A model generated the notes under the pieces. That model saw only the letters and a list, made by a program, of their open reading frames with translations, had not been told where the DNA came from and did no database searches. The translations under genes and the position numbers were made by a program. DNA of 64,000 nucleotides from DASYXT01 sp035934555 (GTDB lineage Bacteria; Verrucomicrobiota; Verrucomicrobiia; Limisphaerales; UBA8199), in NCBI GenBank assembly GCA_035934555.1, contig DASYXT010000055.1:209586-273585 (forward strand). Direction: 5' to 3'. Shown in pieces: positions 1 to 9,600 of this stretch; the stretch's first letter is position 1, and every line of letters begins with the position of its first letter.

Positions 1-2702
1 GGCACCGTAAAGTTACCGTTGGTCAGCCCGCTAAATGGGCCAAGAACAACATTGGTGCCAGTGGCGTTGATGTAATTCACCTTCCAGGTAAAGCGGCTGG
101 GGGGCAGCGGATTGTCAGAGAAATCATTCGCTGTGCCCGCGAAGGCGATGGTGTCACCTGGTTGATATAGCGCGCCTTGCGTCGGACGCTGGACAGCGAT
201 TTGCGGCGCGACAATGTCGGCTTGGGACAACGGCCAGGAGAAAAGCCGAACCGAGCTCAACTCGCCGCTAAAATAGGGATCCGCCGGGAACTGGCTCCGG
301 CCAAAATAACAGTTCGTTGGATTCGAATTTGCCGGGATGAGGTTGGCAAAAGCATTTGTGGCAACCGGCGCGCCATTCGTATAAAGCACGACCCCGGTGC
401 CGTCCATCACCACAGCGACGTGGGTCCAAACGCCGGTCGGCAAAGGGCTCGGCGCGTTGACCTGTTGCTCACCTGGAATACCGTCCACACTGGCTGTGAA
501 GCGCAGCACGCCATTGGCCGCAGCGGGCGTCAGCAAGGCGTACTTGTTGGTGTCGTTGCCAAAATCAAAGATGCGTTGCCAGGGCGTCCCGCCATTCCAT
601 TTGACCCAGCCCATCCAGGTTTGCATCCCGCTGACGCCGGGCGGCAGACTGACGTATTGATTCGCCCCGGATAAATTCAGCACCGTGCCGCGCACCGGGT
701 CGGTGGAGAAGGTCGGGCCGCCAACCAGCGTGCCGTTGAACCTGCTGTTGGCGTCCGAGGCGTCGCCTCGAAACGGGTAATAGGAGGACCAACCCGAAGG
801 CGGATGCGCGGGCGACAGGGTGGCACAAGCACTGGCTTGGCGGTTCGAAGTGCCGGTCGCGGTCAGCACCACCTGGTAGAGACCGTCGCCCATGGGGCTG
901 GGTGGAATCTGGAACGTGCCGGCGTTCGTGCCCGAAAGCGGACCGAAGACGCGATTGGTCTGGCCGTTTTCCACGTAAAGGACCTGCCAGCTCAGATTGG
1001 CCGCAGCCAAAGGCACGCCCATAAAATCCGCCGCCTGGCCCGCGAACGCGAGCGTAGTGCCGGGTTGGTACAAGCTGCCGTCAAGCGGTTGTGAAATCAT
1101 CGGCAGCGGCGCCACAATCTCCGCCGGGGACAGCGCCCGGCCATAAACGCGGAACGCGGCGAACTGGCCATTGAAATACGGGTCAGCGGCAAACTTGCTG
1201 CGGCCGAGGTGATTGGTTTGGGGCGCGACGTTCACCGGCAACAGGTTCATCGAAGTGTTCGTCGCGACGGGAGCGCCGTTGACGTAGAGCATGCCCTGCG
1301 TGCCGTCGAAGGTCACCGCGACTTGCGTCCAGGCATTGGTGGGCAGCGGCTTGGTCCATTGAATGGTTTGCAGGTTGCCGCCCGGGTTGATGTCGCAACG
1401 CAAAAAGCCGTCGCCTGATGCCGCCGTCAGCATCACGGTTTTACTGGTGTCGAAGCCGAAATCAAAAATACGTTGCCAGGCACCGCCGCCGCGCCAGTTC
1501 ACCACCGCGACAAACGTTTGGCCGTAGCCCACGCCCGGCGGCAGCCAGACGTATTGCCCGGCACCGTTCAGGTTCAGCACGTGGCCATGGACCGGGTCAT
1601 TCTGGATGGATGCGCCGTTTTTGAGCAAACCATAGTGCTGGCCCTGGCTGTCGCGGGCGTCGGCGGAAAAGTCGTAGAGCGCGCACCAATCGTTGGTATA
1701 GACCGGCCAGTCGTCAGGCGTCCAACTCAGGGGAGCAAACGCGTAATCGGCCATGCCGTAGGCGCCATATTGCGGCGCCCAGGCATTGGCGTCGTAATAA
1801 TGATACCCCCACCACAGGTTGCCGCCTTCGGACAAAATGCCGACGTGGCCTGGGCCGGTGTATTTGCCGGTGCCTCTCTGGAACAGCGTACCGCCGCCAT
1901 TGACCATATCCACGCCGTCGCGGTCCAGGTAGGGTCCGGTGATGCTGGTGCTGCGGCCGACCCGGATGTTATAGGTGCTGTTCACGCCGGAGCAGCACGA
2001 GCCCCAGTTTGCGAAAAGGTAATAATAGCCGCCGCGCCGCCACAGATACGACGCCTCGATCGAGCTGTTGTAGGCCAGGTGGTAGGTGGGAGAATTTGGC
2101 GCGATGCGCAAACCCGTTTGCGGGTCGAGTTGGACCAGGTAAATTCCGCTCCAATAAGAGCCAAACGCCATCCACAAATTGCCGGCGGCATCCCACAGGA
2201 AGCTTGGGTCAATGGTGTTGTAAGGCGAGCCGTTGCCCGATTGGATCACCATGCCCTGGTCGGTCCAATGATACGCGGGGTCGGTGGGGTCCAGCGTAGG
2301 ATTCGTGGCCAGACCGATCGCCGACACCTGGCTGCCCCAGGTCGAAACCGCGTAATACAGATAGTACTGGCCGTTGAAGTGCAGGATATCCGGCGCCCAG
2401 AAAAGACCCGTGAAACCGGGGACGGCACTAGTGGTCCAGGCAGGCGCCGTGGTGAAAACGGGCGGCCCGGCGGACCAGAAAATTTTGTCGCTCGACCATT
2501 TCGAAAGAATGCCCTGGCCGGTGTAGAAGAGATAGTAACGGTTCTTGCACTGAATGAGAGTCGAGGGGTCGTGAGCATCGAGAAAGCCGCGCATGGGCGC
2601 GGATGCCGCGGCGGACCACGCCAGTATCCAAACCATCACCAACAGAAGGAGACTCGGGAGAAATGAACAAAGGCCAACAGCTCGCTTCACATCTCTGCTC
2701 AT
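1..2702 (-). CDS. GH43 arabinan endo-1,5-alpha-L-arabinosidase-like secreted protein with two LamG modules (C-terminus cut by the window edge)
   Basis: An open frame runs leftward from the ATG at 2702 to base 1 with no stop, 900 codons visible. Residues 1-35 form a signal peptide. Residues about 36-330 are a five-bladed-propeller GH43 domain. All three expected catalytic acids are visible: D45 (in AHDPST), D165 (in NTIDPSF) and E216 (in SIEASYL). The motifs FWAPD (101-105), YYYLFANWGSCC (226-237) and NIRVGRS fit the endo-arabinanase branch. Two LamG/concanavalin-like modules follow (about 345-525 and 635-805), each followed by an Ig-like linker that opens with P-x-x-G-x-L-Y-Q-P-G. Likely role: extracellular hydrolysis of arabinan or a related plant polymer, with LamG modules for binding. 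Substrate is inferred from the family. No partner sugar genes lie next to it in the window. Confidence 0.88.
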   Translation of the reverse strand, partial: MSRDVKRAVGLCSFLPSLLLLVMVWILAWSAAASAPMRGFLDAHDPSTLIQCKNRYYLFYTGQGILSKWSSDKIFWSAGPPVFTTAPAWTTSAVPGFTGLFWAPDILHFNGQYYLYYAVSTWGSQVSAIGLATNPTLDPTDPAYHWTDQGMVIQSGNGSPYNTIDPSFLWDAAGNLWMAFGSYWSGIYLVQLDPQTGLRIAPNSPTYHLAYNSSIEASYLWRRGGYYYLFANWGSCCSGVNSTYNIRVGRSTSITGPYLDRDGVDMVNGGGTLFQRGTGKYTGPGHVGILSEGGNLWWGYHYYDANAWAPQYGAYGMADYAFAPLSWTPDDWPVYTNDWCALYDFSADARDSQGQHYGLLKNGASIQNDPVHGHVLNLNGAGQYVWLPPGVGYGQTFVAVVNWRGGGAWQRIFDFGFDTSKTVMLTAASGDGFLRCDINPGGNLQTIQWTKPLPTNAWTQVAVTFDGTQGMLYVNGAPVATNTSMNLLPVNVAPQTNHLGRSKFAADPYFNGQFAAFRVYGRALSPAEIVAPLPMISQPLDGSLYQPGTTLAFAGQAADFMGVPLAAANLSWQVLYVENGQTNRVFGPLSGTNAGTFQIPPSPMGDGLYQVVLTATGTSNRQASACATLSPAHPPSGWSSYYPFRGDASDANSRFNGTLVGGPTFSTDPVRGTVLNLSGANQYVSLPPGVSGMQTWMGWVKWNGGTPWQRIFDFGNDTNKYALLTPAAANGVLRFTASVDGIPGEQQVNAPSPLPTGVWTHVAVVMDGTGVVLYTNGAPVATNAFANLIPANSNPTNCYFGRSQFPADPYFSGELSSVRLFSWPLSQADIVAPQIAVQRPTQGALYQPGDTIAFAGTANDFSDNPLPPSRFTWKVNYINATGTNVVLGPFSGLTNGNFTV

Positions 2703-2834
2703 TACAGGAAACATGCGCGCAAGGGGCAGGGTTCGTCAAGCGGCTGTAGCGGCGGGAGCGGCGGGTATCCTTGTCTGCCCTTAGGGAGACTTCCAGCCTT
2801 CAGCCTGCCCCTTCGCGGAGACCACTCAGCGAGT

Positions 2835-3221
2835 TCAATGGTTTCCCTCCACTGGATTCGCAAGCACGCTAGCAATGGCCATGCGCAGTTCCCGCAGGGT
2901 CACGGGTTTGTTCACAATCGCATCCACGGGGTTGTCAGCATCCCGGCGCCGCTCATAAGCGGTAATCATCAGGATAGGCTGCTGTGGGGCCAGTGCTTTA
3001 ATACGCACGGCCATCTCATTGCCTTTCATGACGGGCATTTCAAAGTCCGTGATGACGAGATCGAACTGGGCCTTGGCGAACCACTCGAGCGCCTCGGTCC
3101 CGTTGGTGGCCTCGGTGATCTCGTGCTCGTCGATTTCGAGCATCATCCGAAACGCGTTGCGCACATGGTTTTCGTCGTCCACGAGAAGAATGCGTTTGCC
3201 ACGGAGCACAGGTGGTTCCAT
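2835..3221 (-). CDS. stand-alone response regulator receiver domain protein
   Basis: This 128-residue protein is a CheY-like receiver with no output domain. The acidic pocket D15/D16, the phospho-acceptor D59 (in ITDFEMP), T87 and the conserved K105 (in VNKP) are all present, so it should be phosphorylatable. No histidine kinase lies nearby, so its partner is unknown. Stand-alone receivers usually act on motility machinery, on a hybrid kinase relay, or as phosphate sinks; the sequence does not decide between these. The start gives a normal N-terminus (GKRILLVDDE beginning at residue 8). Confidence 0.9.
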   Translation of the reverse strand: MEPPVLRGKRILLVDDENHVRNAFRMMLEIDEHEITEATNGTEALEWFAKAQFDLVITDFEMPVMKGNEMAVRIKALAPQQPILMITAYERRRDADNPVDAIVNKPVTLRELRMAIASVLANPVEGNH

Positions 3222-3502
3222 TTCAGGCGCACATTAAGCGTCGCATCCCACCATTTTACAATTCCTATTTCGTTTGGACCGGCCAACTCCACCTGCCAAC
3301 TCGCGCTGGCCCTCGGCGCATCCGCATTGATGCACGATGCTGCACGCTATAGTTTTTGACGTATGGCCGGGATAGTTGAGCCAGCCTCTCTTCCGAAGGG
3401 GAAACCTATGGGGAATGGACCTGCTGGTGGATTGCGCCGGGCAGCGTCTGATTCCCAACCCCGCACACCCGGACGTTGCTGTAAGTAAGGTTAAATAGCG
3501 CC

Positions 3503-3853
3503 TCAACTTTGCGACTGCTGTTTGATGTCCTGCAGGATTGTCAGTATCTCTTCCCTGAAGCTGGCGGGGGCGAGGACAACGCCCCACCCTTGGGTCTGAA
3601 AAATCCCATCGTAAGCGGAATCGTGGTAAGTCTGCATGATATGCGGGATTTCCCGGTCAGCGAGGATCGCATCTACCAACCCAGCCTGAACCTGATTGTC
3701 CAAAACCGCGATCCTTTCCAACCTCTCCTCATCGATGGTGGGCGCTGAAGCATGTTCCGCAACGGGCTGGGCCGCGACAAACTCCGTGCCGCACTCCCGG
3801 CAGCGAATCGCCTGATTTTCGTTCTCTCGACCGCAATAGGTGCAAGTTTTCAT
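3503..3853 (-). CDS. zinc-ribbon protein with a DUF2007-like signal-transducing domain
   Basis: A 116-residue cytoplasmic protein. It opens with a rubredoxin-like zinc ribbon (CTYCG at 4-8 and CRECG at 18-22, two CxxC pairs). It continues after a linker with an alpha/beta domain of about 65 residues (LDNQVQAGLVDAILADREIP and after) that resembles the DUF2007 'putative prokaryotic signal transducing' family. The start at MKTCTYCG places the ribbon at the very N-terminus, as is usual. It stands alone, 281 bp from the receiver gene. No function is assigned; a small-molecule or protein sensor role is only a guess from the family name. Confidence 0.75.
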   Translation of the reverse strand: MKTCTYCGRENENQAIRCRECGTEFVAAQPVAEHASAPTIDEERLERIAVLDNQVQAGLVDAILADREIPHIMQTYHDSAYDGIFQTQGWGVVLAPASFREEILTILQDIKQQSQS

Positions 3854-3976
3854 TTGAAGATTTCGGGTTCAAGAACGCGATGGTGCTCTCGTCCATCTGG
3901 CCAGAATAGAAGGCATTCAGGACCTTGTGAAAAACGCTGTCTTGCGAATTGTAAATGCGAAACAGACAACCACACC

Positions 3977-4135
3977 ATGAAGTCGATTAAACTCTACCTC
4001 GGCCGGGATGTCCACAAAACTCCATCACCTCCATCGCCATCGCGGAGGTGGAACGCAACAGCAAGATCCGCCGCTTTGGCACTGTCACCAACCAAAGCTT
4101 TTTCCGTTGAGCTGCTGGGACGCGCCCTGGTGGTG
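3977..4135 (+). pseudogene. IS110-family transposase N-terminal relic
   Basis: The start MKSIKLYLGRDVHK is the beginning of an IS110/IS116 DEDD transposase, whose usual form is LGIDVHK; the Ile has become Arg. The rest of the first block (ITSIAIAEVERNSKIRRFGTVTN) is readable only after a frameshift near 4020. A further shift near 4120 returns to VELLGRAL. The RuvC-like catalytic core and the C-terminal serine domain are missing. It is therefore a dead fragment of about 50 codons. No terminal repeats are recognisable, which is normal for IS110. Confidence 0.7.
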
Positions 4136-4287
4136 CAGAGCGCGTCCGGAGCAGCGACGCCCGACACAATTCGGCCAAAGTTTAAGATGTCAAAGAGCAC
4201 TGGCCGGAGGTGGCGCGACTTGAAAGCCGTGACCGGACCGGTCGAAAGTTGAGTGGATTACTTAGGATTGGCTATTTCTGAATTTCC

Positions 4288-4349
4288 AACCCGGATTAAC
4301 CCGGATCAACCCGGATTAAGCCGGATTTTAACTCGGATCAACCCGGATC
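4288..4349. repeat. degenerate 10-bp tandem array
   Basis: Six copies of a 10-bp unit with consensus AACCCGGATY at 4288, 4298, 4308, 4318, 4330 and 4340; a 2-bp slip separates the fourth and fifth. Copies differ at one or two positions. The period equals roughly one DNA helical turn. It is one of several arrays in the window with different units but a 10-11 bp step. Confidence 0.85.
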
Positions 4350-4890
4350 GCAGTCGGAGCAAATGCAGGCGGCAGGGCCGGCTTCAGGGCGGCGGTGGTG
4401 GTCGGCACCGGCGTTCTGAATGATGGGGAGGGGGGTGGCTTGGGGGTGTACAGCCGTCCCATCGTCCCAAGGCCGGTAAATACGGGCGATTTTGATTTTG
4501 TGTCCGTCCCAGCGTGCGTCCCGGTAGCGTCCCAGCGTCCCGCGCGGCCGGAGAACTGAGCCAAAGGCTGAGGGACAAGGTGGGATTGGCCTCGATGCCG
4601 GTCGGTAGAATCTGACTAACATGTCTATCTTCTGTCTGCCGAGAATGAGTCGGCTTGTGGGCTGCCGGGCGGTCGAATATCGACGGCGAAGGCAACCGGT
4701 AAACGGTCGAAAGCAAATGGAGCATTTAATGTTCCAACTGAACAACGTAAGGGCCGACCCCAGCGAGTGACTGACAGCTTTTTCCATAAGTGCCGCCGTA
4801 ATCATGACGAAAGTCGTGGATGCCAAAGTAAAGCTGGTTTGTTGGCGCTCTCGAGCTTGTGAGGGGCAGCAAATGTCGCATGTTGAGATG

Positions 4891-4952
4891 CGGCCCAGAT
4901 GCTCCTCGGGGGTAAGCCTGACGGTCCAGATGCTCCTCGGGGGTAAGCCTGA
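4891..4952. repeat. 31-bp direct tandem duplication
   Basis: Two adjacent 31-bp copies (4891-4921 and 4922-4952) differ at a single base (CGGC versus CGGT at the start). The near identity suggests a recent duplication. No coding role is visible. Confidence 0.9.
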
Positions 4953-5056
4953 GTGCGGTGATCGGCCAAACCCAATCAGCTTTTAAGGGCGAATCGACGC
5001 ACTAGAAACCTGGGTTGACCGGATTCGGAAGAGGAGGAAGATTTAGAGCTTATTTT

Positions 5057-5962
5057 TTAATCCGTCCAAGTTGTAATGATGGTCCCATCTAGGCGCATCG
5101 AAACGTAGTAATGCTGGGCAATTGAAGGTGGCATCATATCGTAATGGAACGTTACTAACCAATGTCCCCGATGGAGTGCTCTAGTAAGGTTCAGTGAATT
5201 GATAACCTGCTCTGTTGGATCATTCCGCGCCACGATGATTTCGGTTAGGCTAAGAGAGGCAACGTCATATTTCTTAAAGAGATGGTGCATAGCACGCTGT
5301 GATTCCGCGGAGAGGTCTAATGGAAATGGCTGAAGTGAGGGTTCCCACTGGACCTGAGACAGAGGCGTCGGGAGTTCTCCTTGCGCATCGGACAAGTTGT
5401 TGGACGGGCTTTGTGCTAGCGGATTAAGGCTGTCGTTGACGTCAAGGTGAGCCTCGTCCGACATGGTGTTTTCTGCAGTTAACGGTCTAGAGATGCGCTT
5501 CGAGGCGAATGAGCCGTCCAATAGCATCACTGTATGCTTCTCATATCGAAATCGTGGATTAACAGGAAGCATCATAAACGAGCAGACAATGATCCACTGG
5601 TTGGAATAAGCTGAAGGATCTCCTCCTGGGTGCGGAAGTTTCCACCGAGGAAAAGCTATGCGATGAATTCTCAAGTCAACAAGTCTGAGCTCGTTTGTAA
5701 GGTGGTCCTCCACTGCAATGAAAGATTTTGCTTCGTTGACGGCGGCTTCCAGCTTGACGGGAAATGCCTGACCTTCGCCCTCCCATCTGACGCGTGAGGG
5801 GAGTTTCACCCAGGGCACGGAAAACGTGCAGAGTCCCTGGGGATCCGGTAAAGCCACGAGGAACAGTTGGTCGGCAGCACGTATTGCTGGGCACGGGATT
5901 ATTGTAAGGGCGAGCATCGTCGGAACTAAGCTGAGGATTTTTACTGTTGGTTTTTTCCGCAT
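5057..5962 (-). CDS. secreted protein of unknown function
   Basis: A 301-residue product with a clear signal peptide (MRKKPTVKIL then a hydrophobic core to IRAAD, cleavage near 30). The rest is soluble with no domain I recognise; the stretch RLDGTIITTWTD at the C-terminus and a central HTVMLLDGSF suggest a repeated beta-type element. Its start overlaps the end of the RHS scrap upstream by 22 bp in another frame. Base composition is clearly lower in GC than its neighbours, consistent with acquired DNA. It could be a toxin-side cargo left behind by an RHS locus, but nothing in the protein proves this. Confidence 0.6.
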   Translation of the reverse strand: MRKKPTVKILSLVPTMLALTIIPCPAIRAADQLFLVALPDPQGLCTFSVPWVKLPSRVRWEGEGQAFPVKLEAAVNEAKSFIAVEDHLTNELRLVDLRIHRIAFPRWKLPHPGGDPSAYSNQWIIVCSFMMLPVNPRFRYEKHTVMLLDGSFASKRISRPLTAENTMSDEAHLDVNDSLNPLAQSPSNNLSDAQGELPTPLSQVQWEPSLQPFPLDLSAESQRAMHHLFKKYDVASLSLTEIIVARNDPTEQVINSLNLTRALHRGHWLVTFHYDMMPPSIAQHYYVSMRLDGTIITTWTD

Positions 5963-6282
5963 TCTTCTGGTCCTTTGTCATTCATCTGCGTCAGGCGCTT
6001 CAAGAAGTCGCACTGTTTGGTCGTGGTGATGGGCGCTACGCCATTGTTCGCGAAACTAATTTGACTGACCAAAAGTGAATTGGCAAGGTAATAATACGTG
6101 ACGGAATACGGGGCGTTCTGCGCCAAAAAGATTGTTACCCACGAGGGGGTGACCGATTCCGGTGAATAGGTCGTTGCGCCAAATTCCGAAAAGGGGTCGC
6201 CCATTAGGGCGGGTGTCAACCGGTAAAAAAGTTTCCGTTTCCCCATCTTAAATTCTTCATTTCTTCGGGGTTGACTCACCAC
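5941..6282 (-). pseudogene. RHS/YD-repeat protein fragment
   Basis: The 113-residue frame contains VTYYYLANSLLVSQISF and TTTKQCDFLKRLTQMND, typical of the strand just before the RHS core in verrucomicrobial YD-repeat proteins (normally TYSYLANS and TTTKQYDxLNRLTQ). Both the upstream repeat array and the downstream core are missing, so this is an internal scrap rather than a whole gene. It ends 22 bp inside the next gene's 5' end. A matching RHS core lies 9.6 kb away at 15898 on the other strand. Confidence 0.65.
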
Positions 6283-6632
6283 TGCCGAGAAACGGGTTTT
6301 GCAACGCGTTACTCGAACCTGTCATTTCGTCTGTCTCGATTCGGATCGCTCTTCGGCGGTCTCTGCTCGTGCCGAGGCGTGCGAGGCGGGGCGAAAGCGC
6401 CAGAGGGCTGGCGCAGTCCACGACGCTGGCGCGAAGCACTTGCTCCACGACGCTGTGTGATGCTGATGTGAAGGCGCAGGGGCGGCCGGTGCTGCAGACG
6501 GGCGAGCTGATTGTACCCAAGTTTCGAACGCCAGCGCGGCTGGGGATTTACCGGAAATTCTGTGCGTAACACATCGCTGCGGACAGGAATGTCTGAGAGG
6601 GATGTCCGCGCTCCACTGAGGTACTACCCAAA
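6283..6632. other. intergenic region with REP-like palindromes
   Basis: No gene seen. It contains one single REP-like palindrome (6397-6420). It also contains a looser inverted element at about 6577-6616, where GCTGCGGACA and TGTCCGCGCTCC flank a short centre; this resembles the second palindrome family found at 23177 and 62772. Confidence 0.55.
6397..6420 (+). repeat. REP-like palindrome, family A (single copy)
   Basis: GCGCCAGAGGGCTGGCGC (6397-6414) forms a 7-bp stem with an AGGG loop and is followed by AGTCCA. The same 24-bp element occurs as an inverted pair at 36009-36088, and a stem-compensated version occurs at 52051-52145. Confidence 0.85.
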
Positions 6633-9600
6633 TCACCTCAGCTCCAGGTACGCCCGGCTGCCCTGTGCTTTCACGTTGGCACCCTGGCTTTGGCCCAGGA
6701 AGATGCGCTCAGGCTCGACCTTGCCGTTTTGGATGAGGTACTCCCGGACGGCCTTGACCCGTGCATCGGCCAGCATTCGAAAATCGTCCTGGCCGATGTG
6801 GATGCTGTTCAGCAGCCCCTGTTCGAGGGCGTCGCCCGGGCCGGGTGGGGGGCTTTTTCCGCCGCCGGCAGTCGGTGGGAGCAAGTGCGGCGTAACAGAG
6901 GTTTTCTCGAGCAAGGCGGTCGCGCCCTTATCGGGTGGGGCGGGGCGCAAGTCGGCCAATAATTGTTCCGGGGACTGGGCGGCGCCCCCCACAGAGACGG
7001 GGAGGTTGGTGTTAAGTTCGCCCTTGGCCAGGGCCTGGGTAAAAAGCTCCTTGAGCCAGCGCAGCCGCTCGTCGGGAGAAAGCGTAACCATGTCGGCAGT
7101 CATCGTTTCGCGGTCGGCCTTGCGGAGGGACATCCATTTGGCGGTACGCAGGCGTTTTTCAAGAGCGAGACGGCGCAGGCCGTCGCGATCGGCATCGGGC
7201 TCGACGCTGCCCTGGATTTCGAGCTGCAGGCCGGGGCGTTGGTACAGGCCTTTGGCGAGCGCATCGAGCTTATCGGCGTTCTGGATGGTCGCGCTGCCGG
7301 CGGCAAAATCCTGGTAACTCAGCTCTTCGCCATGGCCGCCGAACACAGCGCTCAGCGCGGCAAAAGGCGAGGTGACAATCTTGGTCAGCACGTTCACCAC
7401 CGCGCGGACAATCACCTTGTGCAGGCGAAACTGGGGGTCATCGAGGCTGCCTTCGATCGGCACGTCGAGTTTGATCTTCCCCTCGCGGTCCTTGAGAATT
7501 GCGACCGCGAGGCGGACCGGCAGCTTGGTGGCATCGGGGCTGTCGACCTTGTCGCCGAAGGTGAAGCGGTCCAGCTCAATTAGGTTCTGCGACTGGATAC
7601 GCCGGTTGTAAATGTGGTAATCCAGGTCCATCGCCAGCTTGCCCTGGAGCAAGCGATATCCCGCGAACCGGCCGATGTACGGACTGGTTGGCGTCAAATC
7701 AACATTGCGGACGGTTATCTTGAACTCGTTGGTGACGGCGGATGCGTCCGGAGCCGGAGACGGCGCCGCGCCCGACTGCAACGACGCCAGGTTGAGCTTG
7801 CCGGTGACTTCCACCGGGCCAATTCCCTCGACGCTTGCGTGCAACGCGACATCCGCACGCCCAATAGCTTTGGAAGAAAGGCCAGAGATCGTGCCCCCGG
7901 CCTTCTGAATAGAGAGCTCAACGCTGGGCGAGACAGACCGATCCGTGAAACGCACCTGTGCGTTTGAGAGTACCACGGCATCGATGGTGACGGTGGGCAA
8001 CGTGAGCCCCGGCCGGGTGCCAAGCGTTGAAACCGGCGGCGCGGCCTGGCTAACCGGGGGCGGGATAGGCGCTGCACTGGCCCCGGCCTGAGGCTGGGCC
8101 GTCTCGGCAGCATTTGTGTTCGAGAGCCGCAGCGCCGTCAGCAAGTTAATGGTGTGGTTGGTCTCGATGGCCGCCCGTACATACGCATCGTCCACGTCCA
8201 CCTGCTTAATCGCCACCTGCGGTGGGTCGAGCCCGGCCTGGATACCCGACACGCGTACCGAACTCCACTTCACCAGGTCCTCGCCCAGGACGCCGTCCAC
8301 AGTCGAGAAGTCATCCAGACGGACGTCACCCTGGAACATGACCTCGGGCAGTTGGTCCGACCGGGCGCGCAGGCGCACCTCACTGTCCATGCTTAACTTG
8401 CTGCCGAGGATGAACACATCGAGCTTAGGTTCGAGGTAAGGGTCCAGCGGTTTGAGTTCAAGCCGGTCCAGGTCAAGGTGCAAATCGGCCGCCAGTGGGG
8501 CGAGCGAGGCTTCGAGGCGGGTTTTAATCGCACCGTTGGTGTTCCAGCGCAGCGCCAGCGTTGCCATGAAATTGCTCCCGGGCAGGTTCGAGATGTCCCG
8601 GGCCGAGAGCTGGATATTATCCAGGTCCAGGCGAACCGGCCGGGCGGTAGCGAGGTCTTCGAGGTGCAGCGCGCAATCCTGGAAATCCACCGCGCGCACG
8701 GTCGCGCTCCACGTGTTGGTGCTGTTGAGCAGGAGCGCGGCGGCATTGGTGACGCCTTCCAACAGCAGCAGCACGCCTTCAGGCACGTGCGCCCCCGGCT
8801 CCGCGGGCTGGGACGCCTCCAGCACGTTGATAGCGTTATCCGAATCTCGGCGCAGGGAAAGTCGCGCGCCGCTTGCCCGCACCGAGCCGACTTCCGCGCG
8901 GCGCGCTTGCGTATCGGCGCTCACGCCAGTGACCGCCAACTCAGGCACCGAGACCAGGTCCGGCCCGGTGTCGGACTCGGCGACCCGGAAGGAGTTGAGA
9001 TGGAGGGCCGTATTGGTGACCCAGGCGACGCGGTTGGTCGCGCTCAGTTCGAAGTGGTAACTGGACTGCAGCCCGACGGTCCCTGCTTTGATGCGGAAGC
9101 GGACGAAATCCTGATAAAGCGGCGCGTATTTGTTCAGAGCGAGGTTATCCAGGGAAAAATCTCCCGCTGAGCGGAGCGGGTCGAGATAGAAGTAGCCGCT
9201 CCAGGAGAATTTCTCGCCGGCATCGGTTTTTCCGGCCACTGAATATGGGTTTTTGTTGGCGGGATCGGTGCGGAAATTAAGCAAGGTGACGTCAATCGGC
9301 CCGAGCGAGCGCTCGAAGGGAGTGCGCGGAGTAAGATCGGTCAAGGCAGCAGCGGCGCGCTGAATGCGGAACTGATCGATCCGCAGCGCCAGTGGCTTGG
9401 GCGGCCGTGCCGGGGGAGCGTTGCTGGAGAACTTCGCCACGAGGTCCGAGAAATTAAATGTGTAATCCCGGTTCACCTGCACCCGGATGAACGGCTTGAC
9501 CATCCGGACCTCCTTGAATACCCAGGGATGCCCCAGAAAGGACACCAGTTGGAAATTCGCATAGGCTTCGTCGCAGGAAACAAAGGGCCGGCCGTCTTTG

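Larger units (their letters stand above)
4136..5056. other. gene-poor accessory gap
   Basis: No convincing gene in 921 bp. The block holds a 10-bp array (4288-4349), a looser set of GTCCC repeats at about 4503-4546 and a 31-bp direct duplication (4891-4952). The open frames here have low-complexity, unconvincing products. It looks like decayed insertion sequence plus repeats between the IS110 relic and the secreted orphan at 5057. Confidence 0.6.

Noticed and set aside
1473..2666. 397-codon plus-strand open frame
   Set aside because: Shadow of the GH43 domain, whose catalytic motifs are intact on the minus strand.
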